Positions 10,600 through 21,918 of a stretch of DNA of 42,714 nt are shown in pieces. The notes below the pieces were generated by a model that saw nothing but the letters and a program-made list of their open reading frames with translations, ran no database searches and had not been told where the DNA came from. This stretch comes from Brachionus koreanus (Eukaryota > Rotifera > Eurotatoria > Ploima > Brachionidae), in contig PJRA01000519.1 of the NCBI GenBank assembly GCA_016987375.1, positions 572,032 through 614,745 on the forward strand. The letters run 5' to 3'. The translations under genes and the position numbers were made by a program. Each line of letters begins with the position of its first letter. Positions within the stretch are counted from its first letter, which is position 1.

Positions 10600-13500
10600 A
10601 AGAATTCAAGTTCCACGTCAGATTTTAAATTTGCCAAAACTATCCAATCTTTTTTAATAATTAAACAAAAAAAGTCAAAAAATAATCTCTAAAATTTATT
10701 TATGTTGTATTCATCTGATTTGTATTTTATTTGTGTTTTAGTAAACTTTTAAAAAAAAATTTTTTTTTTGTTTTATTAACAGATTTTAGAAATAAGAATA
10801 TTTTTATATTTTTTTCCCCTTTTGATTTTTTCAAATTATCCAAAAAAGTTAATGTTCTAATTTAAAATTTTTTACCTTATTTATCTTTTAGTAATCTTCA
10901 TCCCAAAAACAATAGGCAAATTCAATATTGTTCAATCATTCAAATTTGGATGCATATCTTTGGTATTTTAAAGTGCTATAAGCAAGTACTTTTTTTATAG
11001 TGTTTAAAATTGTGTACATTAATATTTTCTCAATTTATATAATTTTTTATTTTTTTATACCAATAAAATATATTTTTATTAATTATAATTATAGTTATCA
11101 TAGCTTCTATCTTTCTTTTTTTGCCATTTACAGAAGTTAATAGAATGTAAGTTCGACCCAAGTTACACTGTATGCATTGTACAATGAATATTTTGAATAC
11201 AAAATTAATTTTTGGATTTAGATTTTTGCATCAAATGTTTAATGTCATTAATCTCGGAGAACTTAGTTACATTTCAAAACAATTGAATTTTTTTCAACAT
11301 CAAAATAAAAATTATAGATAATTTAAATAATCTTCTGCTATCTAAATGAAAAAAAAAACAAAAATTATTTAGTTAAAAGTTTATTTATTTATTCACTAAA
11401 TATTTAAACAAAATAATGCTGATAGTTTGAATTTCGAAAAAAAATCATGTTTAGCTTTGAATCAATAATCAAACTGTCTAACAAATCTAGAAAAAAAAAA
11501 TTTCTTTAAATTTACATGCGTGTGTTATTTTTTAAATTTAAACGTTTTAAAACTAATCTTCATAATTCGTGTCTAAAATAATCAAACATGATGGAATTCT
11601 ATTCAAATTAATAACTACTAGAAATAAATGTCAAGCTAATTTGTTTATATGGACAGAAATTTCAAATTTAATTTCCTTTTTTGAGCGACAAGACGCTCGA
11701 AATTTCATGCTCGACTATTTAGATCGTGAATAAAGATAACTAATATCATTTAGCCTAGCAAAAAATTTCCTAATTAAATTGGTCTTTGAAAAGAATCGAC
11801 TCGACCGGAGTTGTTGAAGTCCAAGTTGTCGAAATTATTTCTCTAATAGCACTTGAAGCTAATATTTTTAATTAACTAACTTTCAAGTAGTTTTTATTTT
11901 GATCAAAAAAATATTGAGAATTTATTTAAAGTTAATGTTAGATTAACAAGTTTTAGTTTTTAGAGCTAATTTTTTTTTTAATTAAAATCGATTTTAGTTC
12001 TGAATCTAGAACAGACTTGACTGTTCCTGTGCTCAGTACAAATACAACTACTTGCTGTTTGTTTGATTTTTTATTAGATCAAATAAATATAGTTATTTGT
12101 GGCGGATTTAGAAAACTAAATTTTTCAGTTCTCATTGAGTCTGTGAAAAAAGTGGCTTTGTTTTGCAGACGAAAAAATTCATTTCCGATTTAAATCTATT
12201 TAGAAATACTTCAGGTTTCTAAATTTTTAAGGCAAGCGTGTTTCCTCAATAGACCAAAAGATTTTCAAACTAAAAAGTTTTCTTCTTAACAATAGCATAG
12301 GAAAGCTTTATTTTCGAACAAACACAATAAATTAGTTGATTATATATTTGAGTTTTTTAAAAAATGATTAACATCATAAAAAGATAATCTTTTATTTCTT
12401 TTAGATTTATTTATTATTTTGTTATTAGCTCATTAAAAAATTTTATGGTCAATTATTTTTCAAATACTTGTATTTATTAAGCCGTCAATAGTTTTGTTTT
12501 GAGATGTTTTTCCCAAGAAAACAAATTTTTTTCTTCAAGATTTTTTTTGTTCTAATAAACTAAATTGGCTTTTAACTTTTTAAAGTAGAAAAAGAAATCC
12601 AAACACAAGTGTTTTCTTTCAAAAGTCTAAAATCCTTAAAATTGAATAAAAAAAAATAATTTTTTTTTTAAGAAAGTTTTTTTATTTAGACATATTCTAG
12701 AAATATATAAATATGAAAATTATAAAAATTAGTTTTTTAATGATCAAATAATACATGTTGCCTAATGATTATTTTTTATATCTATGCTAAGTTATTCTAG
12801 AGTAAATTAGAATTTTAAAAGCAAAATTATTTATTTTGTTTCATTTTTGTATTTTTAGTAAAATTATGATATTTTAAAATACCACAAATTACTAAAAAAT
12901 TGTCAAATTTAGAATATATAAATAAGAAATTAATCATATATCATTTTTTTGAGGGCATACAGGGTTTTAACAATAAATTATTGAATTTGTCATTTAAATA
13001 CAAATATTCATTATAATTTTCAGGATATTGAAATAAAATTAACTGCAAAAGCTCACTTTTTAAGCCCATAGAAACTATTTATTTGTAAATTATCTATTAA
13101 ATTATTTAATTTTTCCTAGTAAAATTTCAACAGCGTGTGGAAAACTAAAGCAAATGTTGTAGTTTTCTAAATAACTACAACACCGACTCTTGCCAACTTA
13201 ATTGTCTACAGTTTCACAGTCCAATACTATGATCTAATTTTATTATTTTTACTTACAAAAACCATCAAAAACTTATTAATTACTTTTTTGAATATTCTTT
13301 TGTTGTTATTATTTTCTTTATTAATTTTTGTTACTACGAGCCACCAGATCCTAAGAGATCTGAATATAAAGACATAAAATAACACAATTAATTTTCAAAA
13401 ATATGATGCGTCTTACAAAAATTTTGTGATTTAAGAATGAATATTAAATCGAAATTAAGGTTAAAATAATCGAAAATATTTTGAAGAAAGTTAACTGTAT

Positions 13501-14330
13501 TTAATTTTTTTTGTCTTTAGAAACTGATCAACTAAATTTAAAATAACAAACAAAAACACTGAAAAAAATAGCAAAACTTTAATTTTTAATTTAAGTTAGT
13601 TCAAAATTTGAATTTTTTAGAGATTAATTTATAAAAGAAAAAGAGCTTTAATTTATGTTATACTTTTATACAACTTTTTTAAATACTTTAATCTTGTACA
13701 AATAAAAAGACAAGATTAATTAGAAAAAAAGTTTGTATTTTTAGTTAAAATTTTATTTCTATGAGTTTTGTAAATTTTATTCAAATATTGCATCATTTAA
13801 ATTTTAAAAAAAATCTAATTTTTGTATTTTTCAGACCAAATTAAGAACTAAATACAAGAAAAATTCTATTTAGAAAAATTTTAATTTTCAATTATTATTT
13901 TAATTTAAAAAGATGCTTATTATTCATTCAATAATTTTTTACTTTAGTTTTCAATTTTATAACATCTTAGTTAAAATGTTAGTTATTTAAATTTTAATTT
14001 ATTAATTTTTTTTTGAAGGATTTCAATTTCAATTGTATAATTCAAAATTAATGATTAACTTATTATTTGAGACCATAGAAATATATTTTAATTTTAATTG
14101 TATCCAAAGTTTCATATTTAACGTAAAATTACATAACTTTTCTTAATAATTTGAGTCTCCTATTCCGAACAAAAGAAAATTGGCTTGTTTTTTATAATTT
14201 AAAACTGACAATTTTATTTTTACTTAGGTTTAAAGTCAGTTTAAATTTTTAATTAATGTAGTTTTTAATTGTGAAAGCTTTATTTTTAAATTCAAAATTT
14301 ATTTATCTATTTAAAAAAAATTTCACTTTA
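10600..14330. other. AT-rich gene-free stretch
   Basis: No gene is recognised. The sequence is mostly A/T runs. The only structure I can point to is a perfect 10-bp stem hairpin at 13155-13182 and a small GAGCG/CGCTC hairpin near 11682. Confidence 0.5.
13155..13182. repeat. Perfect 10-bp inverted repeat
   Basis: TGTTGTAGTT at 13155-13164 pairs exactly with AACTACAACA at 13173-13182 across an 8-base loop. The flanks do not extend the pairing, so it is too short for a typical animal pre-miRNA. Function unknown. Confidence 0.6.
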
Positions 14331-14557
14331 TTAACACTCAAAAACAGGAGGGGTCATTTGAACCCCTTTAGTAACTCCCTTTATTTATTTTTTTATTCAA
14401 TAAATTTAATCATTTTTATATTTTTTTTTCGATCATATCTTTAAAAATATTCTAAAATTATTTAATTTTTGTCATAAAATAATTTTATTTTCATTGAAAA
14501 ATAGTATAAATAAGATTTAAATAAAAGTGTCAAAAAATTCATCTGGTCTTTAAATAA
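14331..14557 (+). mobile_element. TTAA MITE, copy D (decayed right end)
   Basis: The left terminus TTAACACTCAAAAACAGG closely resembles the terminus of copy C (TTAACACTCAAAGGACC). It is followed by a subterminal palindrome, AGGGGT paired with ACCCCT, at 14349-14367. The right end is degraded: a CTGGTC-TTTAAATAA sequence near 14541-14557 resembles a mutated GCCGGTCCTTTGAGTGTTAA end and gives the expected family length of about 225 bp. Right boundary uncertain. Confidence 0.55.
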
Positions 14558-14626
14558 AATTTTATTCAATTAGCAAGAATATTTAGACTAACATCCTTTG
14601 TGAGTAGATAGGTAAAATTTTGCATG

Positions 14627-14850
14627 TTAACACTAGAACGCCCGAGGGGTTTTTTAGACCCCTTTTTGAAAAATTGAAACTTGATTTTTACCACATATAA
14701 ATAAAATTTTAAAAAACGGCTTTTATTATCTAAAAATCTTGATTGTAATTTTTTAGAAAATGAATAAATTTTCAAAGAAAATTTTTAATTTTATCTTGAT
14801 AACTTTATTTGAAATTTTAATGAGGAATCAGCCGGGCTCTTTAGTGTTAA
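14627..14850 (+). mobile_element. TTAA-flanked MITE, copy B
   Basis: A 224-bp element with TTAA at each end; termini TTAACACTAGAACGCCCG and, read inward from the right, TTAACACTAAAGAGCCCGGC. It is the inverted near-duplicate of 9257-9479. The subterminal hairpin GGGGT/ACCCC lies at 14646-14662. The open frame that covers much of it on the minus strand is an accident of AT-rich sequence. Confidence 0.88.
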
Positions 14851-17800
14851 ACGAATATGATTATAGCTTGGATCATTCAATAGCTATTTTATTTATTTTT
14901 GATTTCTATTTACTATCATTTATGTATTAATTTTATGAGCATAATTCAAAGTTAAATTTATTAGAGTTAGATAATTTAAAGCACAGTCGTTTGAAACCAT
15001 CTTGAAATTCCACCTAACACATAACATTTCCTATTAATCAAAGCGTCCTTTTGTCATGACTTACTGAACTTGTTGACATGAGTCCAACTATTGATTTCTG
15101 TTATCATAATTTTGAAAATAGATCCACTAATCTCATCACAAGTAATGATCCATCTAATTAACAGTTAATTTACAATTATTTTTAAGAGTCTTCTACCAAG
15201 TTGAATGCATCTTTGAATATCGAAATTTGTCAAATCATGAGGAACACTTCGCAACGTCTGTTGGCTTTGTTAATCAAATTTAGATAAAAGGATATCATCG
15301 ATTGTTATGTGTAGAGGTCATTTGATAATTGACTAGTACTAAATTTGGGGGTTACTATATAATGAATTCAGTTAGTCCAGAAAAGGTTTAATAAGTTGAA
15401 TGATTTCTTTATTTAAATCATAATCATAAAATATCCGTATTTCGTTTTTTCTCCTTTTAAGCATTTCTTCTATTTTTAGGTGAGTAGTAGCATATCATCA
15501 TTTAGCAAATAGAAGTTTGGTTATTTGCTGGTGACACCACAGCACAGCTACAAATCTCTTCCTCTGAGGGCTCGTATTACTGCCATTAATATTTCTAAAC
15601 CAATCTTGTAACCTTCTCATCTTAAGCACATTTTAATCTTTCACTAGACCTTTTTTACAAGAAATTGATGTTGTTGATAAGTCTTTTTTCTAATAATGAT
15701 TTAACAAAACTAAAATTTTAAAATACTAATTTTATAAATTTTTTTTAGAATTAAATAAACAAAGAGAGCATTCAGTTTTTTTTATTTTTAACATATAATA
15801 TGATTTAAAGTTCTAGAATTAGAACTAAGCTAGAATAAAAAATATTCAACTTTTTTAAAAAACACAAAATTTGAATTCTAAAAATTAACAAATCGATTAA
15901 TTTTAAGAAGAGAATTGATCATGGTCTTAAGGTAGCTTGTGAAGCGTTTGATTATTGAAATCGGTCGGATCAAAATCGAATGCCTAAGACGATCGAAAAT
16001 CAAAATATGTGAACGTATTCAAATGCAGTTTAAAGAAGCACTTGAATATCGGAAATTGTGATCTTCACACTTAAAATAGTATAATTACTATTTAATTAGG
16101 AATTACCTATATTTATACTCATCCGTAAGCCAGCATCCGTTGTTTATCTAGTCAAATATTTGAATTTTTTATTGGAGGATGTTTGTGAACACAGATCCTG
16201 CTGAGGCGAGCGTTTGCCGGCTCAAATGCTCCAATTCATCTATGATAAACAATTGTATTCACTAATGAGAAACTTCTTAAGAGATATATCTAATTAGATT
16301 CATATTCGAATCGAATCTGGCTCGTCTTGTTTGCAAGACATTTACTAAAAAACAAATTTTTTTAATTAAGTGCCGATAACTATAAGCTTAACTATGAAAA
16401 GCGCGTTGGCGCTGAGTTTAGTTTATTATTTCCAGGAGAAGTAATAAATCAGACAATGGCAGGAATATTTTTTCTAAATAATTTACTTGCCTTTTTGCTA
16501 TAACTTTGATTATTAGTAACTAAATGAAAACAATATAGCTTGACCGGGATTGTTTTGCGGCTTTTTTATTTGAACTAAAAGAGTCAACTATTACTAGCCT
16601 TAGGCTTTTGTCAAGAAAACAACATAAACTGATTCAGGATTGTTCTACTAATGCACAGAATACAACACTTAACCGAATTACCTAGATTCGTCTAATTGAT
16701 TAATAAAAATTTTCATTTCAAAATTTATTTGGTATTCAATTATGTCCAGAAAAAAAAAGAAATTAAAATTTTTTTATCTTTAAAAATAATATTTTAAGAG
16801 TCGGGAATTCTCAGTGAGCTTAAATTAGTTTATTTATGTGGCGATTTTATGGTTTTAATCCTAATGATACTTAAAACTAATTCTCAAGAGTTTGCTTTAT
16901 TTAAATGTTAAAACTTGATATTCAAGTGTTATTTACAACTGTTATTAAGTGTTTTTCTTTAATCGCATCTCAAAGAAGTCAGATGAATCAAGGAAAATAT
17001 TAATAAATTGGTTTACACGCTGTGCATTTTGAAGATGTTTATCAGAAAATTTTTCTCTACCTGTTTTATGCTTTGAAATCACTTTTATCTAGTTAAAGAT
17101 GTTTAATTGCTTTTCAAGAATTTTTTAAGCTAGTTTAAATTTCTCTTTTAAAATTTTTTTAGGAACATTTAAAACAAGCCTGAGTTGACAGAATGTTGTG
17201 AACTTCTTATAGACAAAGAAATTTAAAAACGGGTTGAGTAAAATCTAATTTTTGATTTAGAAAATAAAAACATTCATTGTTTATTTAAAACAAAAATGAC
17301 TTTCTGTTTTTTTGCCTAAAAGGTAATATTCTAGAATTGATTTTAAAAAAAAAAAATTATATACCTCTAGATTGAAAATAAAAGTGGACTAGTTTTAAAA
17401 AATAATTAATTTATAATGAACAAAAACAGAACACTAATTTAGAATTGTTTTTTTTTTGTTGTTGTTGAAATATTTTTATTTACAAAATTGAATAAGCAAA
17501 TATAAAATTAAAAATAAAAGAATTTAAAGTAAAATCTTTAGAAAATTATTTAAAAACATTTTAGCAAATATTTTTATGTATGAGCCTTTGGATTAGAAAA
17601 AATGACATGCTATTTTTTTCTATGTATTTAAGATTTTGAAATTGCCTGGAAACAAATGGTTAGTTTTTTTGTTTAGCAATTAGAAAGAGCTTGTTAAATT
17701 AGTCAATCGAGAAAGCTCTCCTAGGCCCATATGTGTCCCAATCGAATTACTACTCGAAATAATGAGGAAATTTCAATAGGCCATTATGTGAAGCCCAGCA

Positions 17801-18948
17801 AGTTTAATTGATATTTTTACGGGTTTTATTTTATTGTTGTTCTTTGTCTAAGAGAGTACTTTTTCTGGTATCATTACAATCATTACAATTTATGATTTTA
17901 TTTCAAGTGTTATATAACTTGAAAGAGCTCTCACTTGAAAAAACAATGCATAGTACAAGTAAACAGAATACTATGGAAATATAGTCGCAGTGTAAAACCG
18001 GTGATCTTAAGTTGGGAATATTTTATGCTTTCTCGATAGTATTACAATAATCGGCTCAACATAAAAACAAAAAAGTCTCACAACTCTTTTTGATCACCGT
18101 GATTAATTGTAAGATAAGAATCTTTTTTGATCTAAAATAAAAGCCGTGCCAAGCAAAATTTTATTACCCGCGAAACAGATATTCTTGATAAGTACAGCCA
18201 AATGTGTGTATAAATTTACGCTAGGTAATAATATGTTATTGTTCAATTTAAATTTCACTATTTGCTAGGAACAAGGCCCAAAGGATGTTGATTTAAAATA
18301 ATAGCCTTTGAGCAAACTATTTAAATTGCTGTTTTTACAGAATTATTTAGCATCCGGTCGAAACTATTTGCATTAAGGTAAATGTGAATTAAATTAATCA
18401 TAAATAGGAATCAATAAAAATTTATCTTTATTTAATATGAAAGCAATAAATCGAATATGTTCAATAAACATCGATTAATCATTTAAGTTGTTTATAAATA
18501 TGAGAGCTAGTTGTAGTCCATTTTAAAGGAGTGTTTTCTGTTGTTGCTGTTATTGTTGTTGGAGATTTCTCAAATTTAAGATCGTTCTCTTAATTACTTT
18601 TTTTTAGTGCAATAAAAATAGATAAAGATGAAACGAGAATGTTTATCTTTTGAAGAAACAAACTGATTTATAAATCAAATAAACTTTAAGAAAATTTGGC
18701 CAAAACATAAAAAGAGCACGCGATATAAATTACTCCATTTTATTAAGATATTATATTTAGATTTAGAAGAAAGAAAATAAAAATCTATATTCTTAAACGG
18801 TCAAATTTGTAGCATGAACTTGCACAAATGACTTATTTGCAGGCAATATTTTCATGCTTGTTAATTACCAGAATGCTGGCTGTCAAATTGCCGAATCGGA
18901 GTTTTATGTCACAAAAGAGCTACTCACGATCAATCTAATCTTTAAAAA
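14851..18948. other. Gene-poor stretch, less homopolymeric than its surroundings
   Basis: No clear gene. Compared with 10600-14330 it has fewer long A/T runs and more mixed sequence, especially about 14990-16700 and 17700-18350. The minus strand between about 15170 and 15650 has short protein-like pieces (for example PQRKRFVAVLWCHQ) broken by stops, which I cannot assign. It lies upstream of the plus-strand gene at 19279, so it may contain regulatory DNA. That is inference. Confidence 0.4.
16140..16252. repeat. Interrupted inverted repeat with two paired blocks
   Basis: Outer arms TTGTTTATC (16140-16148) and GATAAACAA (16244-16252) are exact complements. Inner arms ATTGGAGGATGTTTG (16171-16185) and CAAATGCTCCAAT (16223-16235) are near-complements. 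The two blocks are nested in the same order, giving a foldback of about 113 bp with a GC-richer loop. No reading frame is present. Confidence 0.55.
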
Positions 18949-18977
18949 TCCCATATGATCTAGTGGTTAAGATTCCT
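18949..18977 (+). pseudogene. Truncated tRNA-Glu-like 5' half
   Basis: TCCCATATGATCTAGTGG followed by TTAAGATTCCT closely resembles the 5' half of eukaryotic tRNA-Glu (acceptor strand, D arm with the TCTAGTGGTTA box-A region, and the start of the anticodon stem). The anticodon loop, T arm and 3' acceptor strand are absent; AT-rich sequence follows directly. It is either a tRNA pseudogene or the head of a tRNA-derived SINE. It cannot make a tRNA. Confidence 0.6.
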
Positions 18978-19278
18978 TCAAATAATAATTCAATAAATTT
19001 AGATCAAATTTTTGATCAGAGTTTTAGAATCAATATTTTATTAAACGTTCAAATTGAAAATTAATTAATTTATCAATTCGCTAGAGATCTCTCAATCACA
19101 AAATAGATATAAGTTAAATTTAAATTTAATTTCTAGCTAATCTTCCATATCTAGTTTCTTCGAATTCCTCAATGTATAATAAAAAAATTCTTTAATTATC
19201 AACTTTGTTTATATTTTAGACAAATTTATAATGTGAATATATTTGGCCAATTAATAGTATTAGTATAGAGCCTCCAGA

Positions 19279-20013
19279 ATGTTTAATAGCATATTAAAAA
19301 AGTTTTCTTCTCAACGGCAATCGATCGACAATTTAGATCAAATTAAAACAAGTCAATCTTCTATGATCGAACTAAGTTCTTTGAAGCTAAAAACTTTGAC
19401 CATAAACGATACTGAGGAGCATGTGTATGAAGAAATCCAGGACAACAGCCTGAATCATTACTATTCTAGCTTAAACGATGAAGTTTCCAAAAATCGAAAG
19501 TGTGTACGCTTTAATAACCGCTCCGGACCAGTCAAAACAAACACATTAAATAGCATATTGAAAAAGTCTTGCCATGATTCAACAGAATCTGATCTTTCTT
19601 CTTCGACTGCGTCTACATGCTCTTTTTCTGCGTTTGGTTACTACACAAACAATTCGATTTCTAGCACAAATTCTAGCAATTCCTCAAGCTCGACTCATTC
19701 AGCAGTATTTAATCAAATAGTAGATGATTTTCTTAACCGATTACCAGATAAAGCTGAGAAAAAAAAGCGTGTTAAAACAAACAGTAATAAGATTAGAAAA
19801 GAGAAAAAGATCAAAAATTCTGATTCAGTATGTTTACAAGAAGCTCAAAGTAGCGACCCTCGACTGTCTTATAGAGTTACAAATTTGACACTTGAAGATT
19901 TAAAACAACGACAACAAGCCATTTACTTAAACTCATTACACAAGCCGATTGCTAGTAATAATAATAGAGATGAAATGAAATTTTTAATGAGAAAGCAACC
20001 GATTCATATTTAA
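19279..20013 (+). CDS. Ser-rich, basic, probably disordered protein with PP1-docking-like motif
   Basis: A single uninterrupted frame from ATG to TAA encodes 244 residues. I do not recognise the family. Visible features: the hexapeptide NSILKK occurs twice (residues 3-8 and 91-96). KCVRF at 74-78 fits the RVxF docking consensus for protein phosphatase 1, and an SILKK segment close to such a motif is seen in several PP1-binding proteins. VYEEI at 49-53 contains a YEEI sequence like the preferred phospho-target of Src-type SH2 domains. A Ser/Thr/Asn-rich tract spans about 102-141 and a strongly basic cluster 157-180 could be a nuclear signal. No signal peptide or membrane segment. A splice-acceptor-like CCTCCAG lies one base before the ATG, so a 5' UTR intron or trans-spliced leader may precede it. 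Codon usage is less extreme than the flanks, which supports a real gene. Function is not inferred beyond possible signalling-scaffold character. Confidence 0.75.
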   Translation: MFNSILKKFSSQRQSIDNLDQIKTSQSSMIELSSLKLKTLTINDTEEHVYEEIQDNSLNHYYSSLNDEVSKNRKCVRFNNRSGPVKTNTLNSILKKSCHDSTESDLSSSTASTCSFSAFGYYTNNSISSTNSSNSSSSTHSAVFNQIVDDFLNRLPDKAEKKKRVKTNSNKIRKEKKIKNSDSVCLQEAQSSDPRLSYRVTNLTLEDLKQRQQAIYLNSLHKPIASNNNRDEMKFLMRKQPIHI

Positions 20014-20528
20014 ACAATGTAAATATTAATATCAAAGGTATTATTAATTTTAGCCTAATGGTGTGAATAATTTAACGGATCATTTTTATTATTTAACAAT
20101 AATTTATATTTTGAATGATTGTGAAATTTTTTACTGAAAGAAAGAGATTAAATTATAAAATAAAAAAAAAATTTTGTTTAAAAATTAATCGAAAATAAAA
20201 ATATTAAAACATATTTAATATTAGAAAATTAGCAATATTGTTTTTTTTAAATTTAATCATGAAATCGGAATCATTCGGAATGGGACCAAAAAAATCAAAG
20301 TTGTTCGCATAAAAAAATCTTAATCACAAATGAATCAAAAAAGCATCATAAAAATAATTTTGAAAATTTATTAGGGTAAAATGAATTTTAACAGGAGCAA
20401 TTCTGTGTTTTTTTTGAAGCTTATTAATTCAATAATTTGAAAGGTGTGCAAGTCTGCTCTTTAAAAAACACTCGGGTATTTAAATTCTAAAATTTTATTT
20501 TAGGAGATTTTTTCATTTAATAAATCAA
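20014..20528. other. 3' flank of the Ser-rich protein gene
   Basis: AT-rich sequence with no gene. An AAATTATAAAATAAA context about 150 bases after the stop could serve polyadenylation. Nothing else is recognised. Confidence 0.45.
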
Positions 20529-20755
20529 ATAAAGCTAAAGATACCAATGATTTATTTAGTCAAAATGACTCGTTTTTAAATTTTTTTAAATTTTTTAAAT
20601 CCTCGTATCTTTTGAGTAGATCTTTTTTGATTTATGTAGATTTTAATATTTTCTTTAAAAATAATGTTACTTTATAAAATTATTATAGTTTTTTTTTATA
20701 AAATAATTTTAATTAAAAGAAACGAAAAAAAATGCTTGGTGTTTCTAGTGTTAAA
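20529..20755 (+). mobile_element. TTAA MITE, copy E (decayed left end)
   Basis: The right end TTTCTAGTGTTAA at 20743-20755 is the family terminus. Its reverse complement (starting TTAACACTAGAAACACC) aligns, with mutations, to TAAAGCTAAAGATACC at about 20529-20545, giving 227 bp, the family length. A subterminal hairpin AGTCA/TGACT occupies 20558-20570, matching the position and loop style of the hairpin in copy C. The left TTAA has been lost. Confidence 0.6.
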
Positions 20756-21245
20756 AAAAAGAATCAGTTATCCAATTCTTCGCTATTGGACTATATAAAA
20801 AATATTAAAAAATCTCCTAGATTAGCTTCTGTGATATAGCGACAACTCTGTCGATATCACTGGATTAACTAACTAAACCTTGAGCGTTTAAGTTAGAATG
20901 AAGCATAAATAGCTGCTCCTAAACGACTATCGAAGTCATGCAAGCAGAGGGTGGAGGGTTCAAAACCCAATGAGGGTGGAAATATCTTCAAAATGTCTAT
21001 GTAATACGGGGCGCATGTTTAAACCCCTTTCATGAAAAATTGGACCGGTTTCGACTAGGTAAAATTTTCAATGTAGATGATCAACTCGATGCAGTAGCCT
21101 CTGTGTCAGATCGGAGCTGTTGCTCAAAAAGGTACTTGAAAAGGAGATGAGCTACTCCCCATTATCCACCAGGATAGAATAGGGTAAAAAAAAACGTCTA
21201 ACGAGTAGATCGGATAGACGGGCCCAAGGTTACTAATGTAACATT
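20756..21245. repeat. GC-richer structured island, possible SINE or other repeat
   Basis: About 490 bp of mixed-composition DNA in AT-rich surroundings with no reading frame. A strong hairpin (GTGATAT...CGACA paired with TGTCG...ATATCAC) occupies 20831-20860. GGGTTCAAAACCC at about 20957-20969 resembles a tRNA B box, but no convincing A box sits at the right distance. CG dinucleotides are frequent compared with the flanks. A SINE is my best guess; an RNA gene is possible. Confidence 0.4.
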
Positions 21246-21325
21246 ACAGCTTCTAATTGATGTATGTTTAATTTTATTTATCAAATTTTAAAATAAAAAG
21301 TTGAAAAAAAATTTAATAAGGTTTT

Positions 21326-21918
21326 TTACATCAAAGAGGTGTAAATAGACTTTTTGTTGGGACCATGATAAATCCAATTTTGAGATACAGGATCCTGGTT
21401 ATTCCATGCAAAAATCAAAAAAGTAGCTTGGTCTGTAATAGGTCTATCTGATGAATCACCAGTTATCAATTTTCTTTTCATCTTTAACATTGTAAATCCA
21501 TTTACTTCTCTTGCGTCTAGAAGTGTCCAATCTTGCTGAGAGTCTTTAACTGGCATAGATTTAAATGCAGCATATGTGTCCTGAAATATAAATTGAAACT
21601 TGAAAAAATTTTTTCAATTATTTTTACATATAAATGGGATCCACTAGAGTCGATCCAACCAATTACAATATCACTTTTAGGCATCTTACCGTTAGGTGAT
21701 AGCCCAAAAGCAATATAACCTGTTGTTTGGCAATGTATTTCAACTTGAATCTCATCATTTAGAATGTTCCAATAAATATTCAAAAATTCAGGTCTGCTTG
21801 AATCAATAGTTAAATGGAATGCATAATCATCGCTAGGAATTAATGGTGTCAACAAACGACTCTTGGCATTTGTAAAAGTTAGTGTCACTAATAGAATCAA
21901 AGATATTTTTTTCAGCAT
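21326..21918 (-). CDS. Secreted DOMON-domain protein (DBH/MOXD-like N-terminal domain), two exons
   Basis: Exon 1 is 21628-21918 (97 codons) and exon 2 is 21326-21580, joined in phase 0 across a 47-bp intron (donor GTAAAAA, acceptor TTTCAG), giving 181 residues. Residues 1-18 are a signal peptide (MLKKISLILLVTLTFTNA). The rest is one DOMON domain like that at the N-terminus of dopamine beta-hydroxylase and MOXD1. The blocks TTGYIAFGLSP and KSDIVIGWIDSSG in exon 1 and DSQQDWTLLDA, DRPITDQATFLIFAW and WIYHG in exon 2 follow the usual order. The copper-monooxygenase domains that follow in DBH/MOXD1 are not found downstream. Either this is a stand-alone secreted DOMON protein, or a further exon exists: a GTAAAA donor overlaps the last codons. 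DOMON domains bind haem or sugars in some families; no ligand can be read here. Confidence 0.82.

Noticed and set aside
14566..14775. Minus-strand 69-residue frame
   Set aside because: Most of it lies inside TTAA MITE copy B and its sequence follows from the repeat.
20957..20969. GGGTTCAAAACCC as the T arm of a tRNA gene
   Set aside because: No acceptor, D or anticodon stems can be formed around it; at most it is a B-box-like word in a repeat.
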